From NCBI GenBank assembly GCA_947378615.1, contig CANCKV010000242.1, positions 1 through 5,875 of the forward strand: a DNA stretch of 5,875 nt. The letters are read 5' to 3'. Position 1 is the stretch's first letter. Every line of letters starts with the position of its first letter. The stretch is from Chitinophagaceae bacterium (GTDB lineage Bacteria > Bacteroidota > Bacteroidia > Chitinophagales > Chitinophagaceae). This document shows positions 1 to 4,625 of this stretch, in pieces. Below the pieces are notes generated by a model, which was given only the letters and a program-made list of their open reading frames with translations, was not told the DNA's origin and ran no database searches. The translations under genes were made by a program, and so were the position numbers.

Positions 1-2
1 TC

Positions 3-149
3 AAATTGTTTAGCAAAGAAAATGAAGAAATTGATTTAGAAGTTGATTATAATGGAGACGGTGCTTTTAGTAAAATCACAGCAAGGTATTATTCAAATCA
101 AGCAATATGGAATACTTTCATAAATGCTATTAACCAAATCAAAGCGTAA
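3..149 (+). CDS. 3' end of an unrecognised protein (partial)
   Basis: This frame is open from the window edge to a TAA at 147-149 and encodes the last 48 residues of a protein whose start lies upstream. The tail is mixed acidic and polar (KENEEIDLEVDYNGDG) and ends in a predicted amphipathic helix (NQAIWNTFINAINQIKA). I do not recognise a family from this fragment and assign no function. The next gene starts only 3 bases after the stop, with no room for a promoter or terminator, so the two are very likely one operon and translationally coupled. Codon use and base composition match the downstream gene. Confidence is for a real coding end, not for any function. Confidence 0.75.
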   Translation, partial: KLFSKENEEIDLEVDYNGDGAFSKITARYYSNQAIWNTFINAINQIKA

Positions 150-152
150 ATT

Positions 153-1346
153 ATGGCTTCATTATACGACTTTAGTCAAGCATTATCTAAACTAAACAAA
201 GAGAAAAAATTTGCTGAGACATTAAAATATTTCAAAGATGGCAAAAATGAATTTACGCCTGAACAAATCGGATTAAACAAATACATCGTTTATGAAATGA
301 TTTCAGCTTTAATTGAAACAAATCATTATGATGCTATTTTCAATTTCATTGAGCAACATAAAGTAGTTTTAGAGTCTAAGAAGTTTTCATATTTGCTAAA
401 AAAATTCAAAGATAAACCCACTATAAATTGGACAGTCGTAAATAAGTTTTGTGATTTAGTTTCTGTTGATTCACTTGACACGGAATGCATAACAAAAGAA
501 GTTGAACGAAAAGGTGAAAAGAAGCCAATGGAACTTGCATCAAGCAAGGAAGATTGGTTTGCATTTAAAACAAAAGCACTATTTGAAACGCAACATTATC
601 AAGAATGCTTCGATTTGTCAAAAGTTGCTCTTGAAACATTTGAAAAATTCCACTATTCAAATGATGTTTGGTTAGCTAGAAGAATAGCATTATCAAAAAA
701 ACATCTTGGCAATTCTGCTGATGCACTAAATGAATTGCTTTTAATTCTTAAACGAAAAAAGGAGTGGTATATTCAAAACGAAGTTGCTCAAATCTATAAG
801 GAAAACGGAGACAATGAAAAGGCTTTCAAGTTTGCAATAAGTGCAATCAACAATTTTGGCGACCTTGAATATAAAGTTGGTTTACTTGTATTAATCGCTG
901 AACTTTTGGCTTTAAAAGATGAAAAGGAATTATCCTTTAAACATTATTCATTATCAAAACTATTGAGACTACAAGAAGAATGGAACGTTCCAAATACTGT
1001 TTCTTTGGCATTAGGTCAATTTACTTTTGAGCAAATCACAATTGAAAAATTACCCGATTTAAAAAGAGAACTAAAAAAATACTGGAGCAGTTTTAATCCA
1101 CAACAAACAGCACCAAAACAAAATACAACCCAAAGACAAACGGGAAAAATTGATAGAATATTACATAATGACGAAAAGGGTGCAGACGGTTTCATCAAGT
1201 TTGACGGCAATAAATCAATTTACTTCCGAATAAATGCGACAGAAGAAATTATTAAAAAAATTGCGGTAGGTTTAGAAGTTGAGTTTAAACTATTACCAGC
1301 GACAGAAGACAAAAAAGAAAAAGCAGTTCAACTAAAGACAAAATAA
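153..1346 (+). CDS. TPR-like protein with C-terminal cold-shock/S1-like domain
   Basis: The protein has 397 residues, no signal peptide and no membrane segment, so it is probably cytoplasmic. The body is almost all helical. TPR-like helix pairs are visible at about residues 134-163 (DWFAFKTKALFETQHYQECF), 172-201 (WLARRIALSKKHLGNSADAL) and 205-234 (YIQNEVAQIYKENGDNEKAF), with more degenerate helices at 40-85 and 240-310. A polar Gln/Thr/Asn-rich linker (about 313-330) leads to a beta-rich domain at 331-397. Its pattern GKIDRIL...GFIKFD..KSIYFRI...VGLEVEFKL resembles cold-shock/S1 OB folds, which bind single-stranded nucleic acid. TPR arrays usually mediate protein-protein contacts, so a nucleic-acid-linked scaffold or effector is a reasonable inference. 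From memory, TPR proteins ending in an S1/CSD-like module have been described in predicted bacterial conflict systems (the 'TOTE' group); I cannot confirm membership here. The ATG at 153 follows the previous stop by 3 bases, which supports this start and an operon with the truncated upstream gene. Confidence 0.85.
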   Translation: MASLYDFSQALSKLNKEKKFAETLKYFKDGKNEFTPEQIGLNKYIVYEMISALIETNHYDAIFNFIEQHKVVLESKKFSYLLKKFKDKPTINWTVVNKFCDLVSVDSLDTECITKEVERKGEKKPMELASSKEDWFAFKTKALFETQHYQECFDLSKVALETFEKFHYSNDVWLARRIALSKKHLGNSADALNELLLILKRKKEWYIQNEVAQIYKENGDNEKAFKFAISAINNFGDLEYKVGLLVLIAELLALKDEKELSFKHYSLSKLLRLQEEWNVPNTVSLALGQFTFEQITIEKLPDLKRELKKYWSSFNPQQTAPKQNTTQRQTGKIDRILHNDEKGADGFIKFDGNKSIYFRINATEEIIKKIAVGLEVEFKLLPATEDKKEKAVQLKTK

Positions 1347-1411
1347 AAGCCAACGCATAACGACACGACAATGAACAGACAAACAACAACCGGGAAAGAA
1401 GGGCCCCACTA
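1347..1411. other. Short intergenic spacer after the TPR-CSD gene
   Basis: No coding potential or clear intrinsic terminator is visible. The A-rich stretch carries a CAACGCATAAC motif just after the stop and a GGGCCCC run immediately before the left hairpin of the dead transposase element. I assign no function. Confidence 0.4.
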
Positions 1412-1433
1412 GCGCATGAATCCTTTCATGTGC
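1412..1433 (+). repeat. Left REP-like hairpin of the transposase element
   Basis: This is an imperfect palindrome. The stem GCGCATGAA (1412-1420) pairs with TTCATGTGC (1425-1433) around a TCCT loop, giving nine pairs with one G-T wobble. The segment 1415-1435 reappears inverted at 2081-2101 on the other side of the transposase remnant with 18 of 21 bases the same. Y1/HUH transposases of the RAYT and IS200 groups recognise such hairpins, so this is probably the left recognition site of the element. An ATG inside the hairpin (1416) opens the same frame as the transposase but is not a plausible start. Confidence 0.7.
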
Positions 1434-1502
1434 CGTATATTACTAAACTCATTAATAAAATTAATAGGGTACTTTGCATCCTTTAGTTTAAATAATATTG
1501 CA

Positions 1503-2073
1503 ATGAGCAGAAATTATAAATTTGCACATCGGAATGGAATTTACTTTGTGACAGCCACAATTGTCGATTGGGTAACTATTTTTACAAGAAATACTACAGA
1601 GATATCCTGTTGGATAGTTTTCGATTCTGTCAACAAAATCAAGGATTGAAGATTTATGGCTGGTGTTGATGACCAACCATTTTCATTTAATCTGTTCTAC
1701 AACAGATGGCAAAAGAATTGGAATGGTGATGCGGAATATCAAAAGTTTTACTGCCATGAAATTGATAGATGCCATCATCAAAAACCCTAAGGAGACTCGA
1801 AGGAAATGGCTGTTAGGTATATTTGAAGAATGGCACACTAAGAAAAAATAATTTCCATTATCAATTTTGGCAAGTAGAGAATCACCCTATATTATTGGAT
1901 AATGTTGCAGAAATGTTTGCACAAAGGATGCAATATTTGCATAAAACCGGGTTCGTTCAGGATATGTGATAGAACCACAAGAACGGAAGTATAGTAGTGC
2001 AATCGACTTTTATACAAGTGGGAAAGGTTTATTGTCTTTGAAGGAATAGATATTGACAATTGAATTGAATTAG
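1503..2073 (+). pseudogene. Decayed Y1 (HUH) transposase, RAYT/IS200-like
   Basis: Fragments of one transposase are spread over three frames. They run in order: MSRNYKFAHRNGIYFVTATI from the ATG at 1503; YRDILLDSFRFCQQNQGLKI from 1595; LMTNHFHLICSTTDGKRIG from 1666, continuing to NPKETRRKWLLGIFEEW; FHYQFWQVENHPILL from 1853, continuing to MQYLHKTGFV; and KYSSAIDFYTSGKGLL near the end. The HFH of the HUH metal site (codons 1678-1686) and a tyrosine in QYLH (1934), the likely nucleophile position, survive. Frameshifts fall near 1593, 1663, 1849 and 1960. The usual 'YIHNNPVxAGFV' stretch is shortened to YLHKTGFV, and one frame ends at a TAG at 2047, so no active protein can be made. The end is uncertain: stops lie at 2047, 2061 and 2071 depending on frame. 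The intact family (Bacteroidota, about 180-190 residues) processes single-stranded DNA at hairpins, and matching hairpins flank this remnant. Confidence 0.88.
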
Positions 2074-2080
2074 TAACAAT

Positions 2081-2105
2081 CGGCACATGACAGTAGTCAT
2101 GAGGC
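2081..2105 (-). repeat. Right REP-like hairpin, inverted copy of the left one
   Basis: The core stem CATGAC (2086-2091) pairs with GTCATG (2096-2101) around an AGTA loop, with weaker outer pairing. Read on the minus strand, 2101-2081 matches 1415-1435 in 18 of 21 positions, and the last ten (TCATGTGCCG) are identical. Two of the three differences form one stem pair (A-T on the left, C-G on the right), so pairing is kept; the third is in the loop. On the minus strand a GTAG tetranucleotide lies 5' of the hairpin (2110-2107), as in some REP elements. The inverted placement around the transposase remnant marks the outer limits of the element. Confidence 0.68.
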
Positions 2106-2162
2106 AGCTACCTTATTTTCGAGGAGTATCTTACTGCCCAATTCATTCATCCGTTCGTGGAA

Positions 2163-2201
2163 ACATTCTTGTCAAGCACCTTCCCAAACACTTGTTCGTT
2201 G
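2163..2201 (+). repeat. 39-bp direct repeat, copy 1 (upstream of parDE)
   Basis: This copy begins with ACATTCTTGTCAAG and ends with TTCGTTG. It matches 2924-2962 over its full length without gaps, with 33 of 39 bases identical, including the small palindrome CTTGTCAAG. Together the copies bracket the toxin-antitoxin operon. No coding frame runs through either copy. They may be footprints of the event that brought in the module, or members of a dispersed intergenic repeat family. Confidence 0.7.
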
Positions 2202-2265
2202 ATGGCAATTTTTCGAAAGCACTCTAATTTTTAAAAATTTCTTTTTTATATTTACCAATTCTTGG

Positions 2266-2273
2266 TACTTTTG
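2266..2273 (+). promoter_or_regulatory. Probable parDE promoter, -7 element
   Basis: TACTTTTG matches the Bacteroidota sigma-A -7 consensus TAnnTTTG exactly. A T-rich stretch at 2242-2247 sits at about the right spacing for the -33 element, although TTTG itself is not present. The -7 box ends 12 bases before the parD ATG, so the leader would be very short. ParD antitoxins usually repress their own operon, so an operator is expected here, but I see no clear palindrome. Confidence 0.55.
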
Positions 2274-2285
2274 AAAAAAATTATA

Positions 2286-2534
2286 ATGAAAAATACATCA
2301 ATCTCATTAGGAAACTATTTTGACCAATTTGTTAGTAGTCAAGTATCTGTTGGTCGATATAAAAATGTCAGTGAAGTTATTAGAGCAGGACTTCGCCTTT
2401 TAGAAGATGAGGAAAGTAAAGTAATTGCATTGAGAAAAGCAATTCAAGAAGGAATTGATAGTGGTATTGCACACAATTTTAATCCAGACAAACACCTTCA
2501 AGAATTAAAAGCTAAAAGAAAAATCAATGTCTAA
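2286..2534 (+). CDS. parD: ParD-type ribbon-helix-helix antitoxin
   Basis: The 82-residue protein has the ParD/CC2985 plan. An N-terminal beta strand (KNTSISLGNYFDQFV, residues 2-16) for DNA contact is followed by the signature GRYKNVSEVIRAGLRLLEDEE (23-43), which forms the two helices of the ribbon-helix-helix fold. The charged C-terminal tail (about 44-82) is expected to wrap around and neutralise the toxin. The ATG at 2286 is chosen over an in-frame TTG at 2262 because the family begins at this Met and because the TTG lies upstream of the -7 box, so it would not be transcribed. The stop overlaps the start of parE by 8 bases, the usual coupling in these operons. The protein should bind its own promoter and ParE. 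Confidence 0.92.
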   Translation: MKNTSISLGNYFDQFVSSQVSVGRYKNVSEVIRAGLRLLEDEESKVIALRKAIQEGIDSGIAHNFNPDKHLQELKAKRKINV

Positions 2535-2826
2535 TTATAAACTAACTAACAAAGCTGTTGAAGACTTGGAAGAAATTTGGGATTATACTTTTGAAAAATG
2601 GTCAGAGCAACAAGCAGACAAATATTATGCTTTATTAATTGACAGTTGCCAAATAATTGGCGAAAATCCTAATATTGGAAAAAACTATTTTGGAGTTAAA
2701 ACTGAATTATTTGGACTAAAAACTAATCGACATATTATATTCTACAGAAAACTTACTGATAACCCTATTGAAATAACAAGAATTCTGCAAGAAAGAATGG
2801 ACTTGCAAAATAGACTAAACGACTAA
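2527..2826 (+). CDS. parE: ParE/RelE-superfamily toxin
   Basis: The 99-residue protein has the ParE fold signature. Residues 2-15 (SNYKLTNKAVEDLE) form the first strand and helix; the mid-protein ENPNIGK motif is at 46-52; LKTNRHIIFYRK (64-75) forms the core beta strands; and ITRILQERMDLQNRL (83-97) is the characteristic C-terminal 'I-x-RILHxRMDxxxxL' element. ParE toxins typically inhibit DNA gyrase, whereas RelE relatives cut mRNA. The pairing with a ParD antitoxin favours the gyrase type, but the target is inferred. Length and ends match intact family members, so the gene looks functional. It begins inside the last codons of parD and shares its promoter. Confidence 0.92.
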   Translation: MSNYKLTNKAVEDLEEIWDYTFEKWSEQQADKYYALLIDSCQIIGENPNIGKNYFGVKTELFGLKTNRHIIFYRKLTDNPIEITRILQERMDLQNRLND

Positions 2827-2845
2827 ATAAAACTGCCACCAACAA

Positions 2846-2865
2846 AAGTCTTTAGTAAAGGACTT
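2846..2865 (+). other. Hairpin downstream of parE
   Basis: The arms AAGTCTTT (2846-2853) and AAAGGACTT (2857-2865) can form an 8-bp stem with one T-G wobble around a 4-base AGTA loop, starting 20 bases after the parE stop. CTGC at 2833-2836 and GCAG at 2866-2869 could extend it across an internal loop. No T tract follows, so it is not a standard intrinsic terminator. It may protect the mRNA 3' end or belong to the intergenic repeat. Confidence 0.45.
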
Positions 2866-2923
2866 GCAGACGGAAGTAATTCAGCAATTCTGCTTTCTTT
2901 TAGCAATTGTATTTACAGACGGG

Positions 2924-2962
2924 ACATTCTTGTCAAGTAGCTTCCATAACACTCATTCGTTG
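2924..2962 (+). repeat. 39-bp direct repeat, copy 2 (downstream of parDE)
   Basis: This is the partner of the copy at 2163-2201, offset by 761 bp, in the same orientation and ungapped, with six substitutions. It lies between parE and the Rpn-family nuclease gene. The rest of the 200-bp gap (2827-3026) holds only the hairpin near parE and a repeated AGCAATT at 2883 and 2902; no ORF or clear promoter is visible there. Confidence 0.7.
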
Positions 2963-3026
2963 TGCAGAAATTCAAAACATCACCTCACAAAACTCAAACT
3001 TCGATAATTCCAATTAAATTCGCACC

Positions 3027-3848
3027 ATGAAATTTGTAGATATAACTAATGACATAGCATTTAGAAAAATATTTGGGAATGAAAACAAGAAAAAGTCGCT
3101 GATTTCATTCTTGAACGCTGTTATTGACTTCCCCAAAAATGAGCAAGTCGTTGAGGTTGAAATAACCAACCCTTATCAATTAGGCAAGCTTAGTGGGGGG
3201 AAATCCACAATTGTTGATGTGAAAGCAAAGGACAAAATGGGGAATGTTTTCATTGTGGAAATGCAAATTGCTGAGTTCGACTTTTTTCATAAACGGATAC
3301 TATACTACACTTCACAAAGCTATGTTTCACAAATTGACAAAGGAGTTGAATACCACAAGTTGAAACCTGTATATTTCATTGGAATACTTGAGTTTGAAAT
3401 AGGACAGAACCCAAACTATTTCAGCAGACATAAGGTGTTGGACATTGAAACCAAAGAACAAGTCATAGAGGATGTCGAATTTAATTTTATTGAGTTGCCC
3501 AAGTTTAATAAGACAATTGACCAATTGGAAAGCAGTATAGACCAATGGACATTTTTTATTAAGAACGCCGAAAACCTGAGTTTGATACCAGAAAGTGTAA
3601 AAGACGAAGGATTAAAAGAAGCCTATACAGAAGCAGACAGACGAAATTGGACAAAGCAAGAATTGGAAGACTATGAAAGGGCATCAATAAAGGAACGTGA
3701 TGAAATAGGCAGGATTGAATTTGCTGAGAAAAAAGCAGAAAAACAAAAAGCAAAGCTAATTGGAAAAACGATGAAAGATAATAGTGAAACAATAGAAAAA
3801 ATAATATTATATACAGGCTTAACTAAAGAAGAAATTGAGACCTTGTAA
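3027..3848 (+). CDS. Rpn-family PD-(D/E)XK nuclease (PDDEXK_2)
   Basis: The 273-residue protein opens with the family hallmark FVDITNDIAFRKIFGNENKK (residues 3-22), followed by the helix SLISFLNAVI. The nuclease core is at about 60-80: D64 in STIVDVKAKD and E78/Q80 in VFIVEMQ give the D-ExQ active site used by this group, so the catalytic residues are present. FFHKRILYYTSQSYVSQI (86-103) is the conserved helix that follows. Residues about 190-250 are highly charged and likely coiled coil, and the C-terminus (IILYTGLTKEEIETL) is the short helical motif common in the family. Relatives are annotated as 'Rpn family recombination-promoting nuclease/putative transposase'; E. coli Rpn proteins are DNA nucleases that raise RecA-independent recombination. 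Whether this one is mobile or defensive is not visible. The start at 3027 fits the family N-terminus. The gene stands alone, with about 200 bp before it and 290 bp after. Confidence 0.9.
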   Translation: MKFVDITNDIAFRKIFGNENKKKSLISFLNAVIDFPKNEQVVEVEITNPYQLGKLSGGKSTIVDVKAKDKMGNVFIVEMQIAEFDFFHKRILYYTSQSYVSQIDKGVEYHKLKPVYFIGILEFEIGQNPNYFSRHKVLDIETKEQVIEDVEFNFIELPKFNKTIDQLESSIDQWTFFIKNAENLSLIPESVKDEGLKEAYTEADRRNWTKQELEDYERASIKERDEIGRIEFAEKKAEKQKAKLIGKTMKDNSETIEKIILYTGLTKEEIETL

Positions 3849-3902
3849 CAAAAGCAACTACAGCTAACAACTGCCGAGTTCTTTTCTTAAGCCCCGATTC
3901 AC

Positions 3903-3915
3903 TACAACCCTTTCA
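3903..3915 (+). repeat. 13-mer TACAACCCTTTCA, copy 1
   Basis: This is an exact copy of the 13-mer found just upstream of the gldH -7 element (4107-4119), in the same orientation and 204 bp away. No -7 element sits at the matching distance downstream of this copy. It may be a duplicated regulator site or promoter fragment. Confidence 0.5.
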
Positions 3916-3983
3916 GTCATTGTAAACAGAGAAGAGAAATCTCAAACCATTATTAGAGGCGATAGGGGGTGATTGCTAAACTC

Positions 3984-4016
3984 ATAATTCATCACTTATA
4001 ATTAATCACTCTTAAT
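3984..4016 (+). repeat. Short AT-rich tandem repeat, 14-bp unit
   Basis: Two adjacent 14-bp units, ATAATTCATCACTT (3984-3997) and ATAATTAATCACTC (3998-4011), differ at two positions and are followed by a partial third unit (TTAATT). Such simple AT-rich repeats are common between Bacteroidota genes; no function is evident. Confidence 0.5.
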
Positions 4017-4106
4017 TGCCGCTTCCCTTTAAAGAATACGCAATAATTGCCTTCAAATTGCTACTAATTTATTAATTCGAATAATTTCATTTCTCCAAAA
4101 TAGTTT

Positions 4107-4119
4107 TACAACCCTTTCA
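4107..4119 (+). promoter_or_regulatory. 13-mer TACAACCCTTTCA, copy 2, in the gldH promoter region
   Basis: This copy ends 15 bases before the -7 element at 4135, so it covers the -33 region of the gldH promoter, where a normal TTTG is missing. It could be an activator or alternative sigma-factor site; this is inferred from its position and exact duplication only. Confidence 0.4.
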
Positions 4120-4134
4120 TTCGGTTCAGGTACT

Positions 4135-4142
4135 TATCTTTG
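4135..4142 (+). promoter_or_regulatory. Probable promoter -7 element of the gldH-kinase-regulator operon
   Basis: TATCTTTG matches TAnnTTTG exactly. Transcription would begin around 4146-4150, giving a leader of about ten bases to the GTG at 4158. No good -33 TTTG is present at 19-21 bases upstream. The element overlaps an in-frame TTG (4140), which therefore should not be the start codon. Confidence 0.55.
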
Positions 4143-4157
4143 AAAAAATTTTTATTA

Positions 4158-4625
4158 GTGAAATTACTTTTTAGCCTTGTTATTATTTGTTGCGTGACTT
4201 TAACTTCTTGTAACACTTTGGATGTATTTGAAAAAACAGCCGCATTTCCTGCTTTCCAATGGAATACGAACAATAAGCCGACTTTCGACTTTACAATTAA
4301 AGATACTAATTCCCTATATAATATTTTCTTGGTTGTCCGTCATGCAGATAATTACCATTTCAATAATTTATGGGTAAACGTAACTACTAAAGCCCCTAAT
4401 TCGGCACCTGTGTCTCAAAAGTTAGAACTAGTATTGGCAAATAACGGAAAGGGTTGGCTAGGAAGTGGCATTGATGACATTTTTACTCATCGAGTTCGAA
4501 TTACACGTGACCCAATAAAATTAAGAAAGGGAGATTATCAGTTTACATTGCAGCAGATAATGAGAGAAAACCCGCTCGAATCTGTGTTAGATGCAGGCAT
4601 TCGTGTAGAAAAGGCAACCTTATGA
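4158..4625 (+). CDS. gldH: Gliding motility lipoprotein GldH
   Basis: The protein has a lipoprotein signal peptide (KLLFSLVIICCVTLTSC, Cys18 as lipidation site) and then a mature domain of about 138 residues that I recognise as GldH. The recognised features are an early aromatic segment (FPAFQWN), FDFTIKDTNSLYNIFLVVRH, the central NLWVNV strand, GWLGSGIDDIFTHRV, and the C-terminal KGDYQFTLQQIMRENPLESV followed by DAGIRVE. GldH is required for gliding in Flavobacterium johnsoniae and is expected to be membrane-anchored on the periplasmic side. Homologues also occur in non-gliders, so motility of this host is not proven. The GTG at 4158 is preferred to the TTG at 4140, which would add six residues, because the TTG is part of the -7 promoter box and the shorter form still gives a complete signal peptide. 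No ATG is available: a TAG at 4101 closes the frame upstream. The stop overlaps the kinase start by four bases (ATGA). Confidence 0.9.
   Translation: MKLLFSLVIICCVTLTSCNTLDVFEKTAAFPAFQWNTNNKPTFDFTIKDTNSLYNIFLVVRHADNYHFNNLWVNVTTKAPNSAPVSQKLELVLANNGKGWLGSGIDDIFTHRVRITRDPIKLRKGDYQFTLQQIMRENPLESVLDAGIRVEKATL

Larger units (their letters stand above)
3849..4134. other. Intergenic region between the Rpn gene and gldH
   Basis: I see no coding frame or RNA gene in these bases. The region contains one copy of a 13-mer at 3903-3915 whose twin lies at 4107-4119, a short AT-rich tandem repeat at 3984-4016, and AT-rich sequence leading into the gldH promoter. No hairpin followed by a T tract marks termination of the Rpn gene. 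This is where accessory DNA on the left meets apparently core genes on the right. Confidence 0.5.

Noticed and set aside
1347..1365. CAACGCATAAC after the TPR-CSD stop resembles part of an integron attC site, suggesting gene cassettes.
   Set aside because: No matching partner site with the paired R and L boxes is seen after the other genes, and no integrase is present.
1467..1475. TACTTTGC upstream of the transposase remnant as a promoter -7 element.
   Set aside because: The spacing between TA and TTTG is one base short of TAnnTTTG, and the gene is dead, so it cannot be supported.
1416..1649. A 77-codon frame that could be taken as a small protein.
   Set aside because: Its first 29 codons run through the hairpin and AT-rich leader; the rest is the transposase N-terminus starting at 1503 and then a frameshifted tail.
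1663..1851. A 62-codon frame that could be called a separate small gene.
   Set aside because: It is the central part of the decayed transposase (HFH region), continuous in meaning with fragments in other frames.
3015..3022. TAAATTCG as a -7 promoter element for the Rpn-family gene.
   Set aside because: It has one mismatch at a conserved position, no -33 element, and ends only four bases before the start codon.
3984..4016. The tandem AT-rich units as the start of a CRISPR array or iteron origin.
   Set aside because: There are only two full 14-bp units with no spacers and no replication gene nearby.
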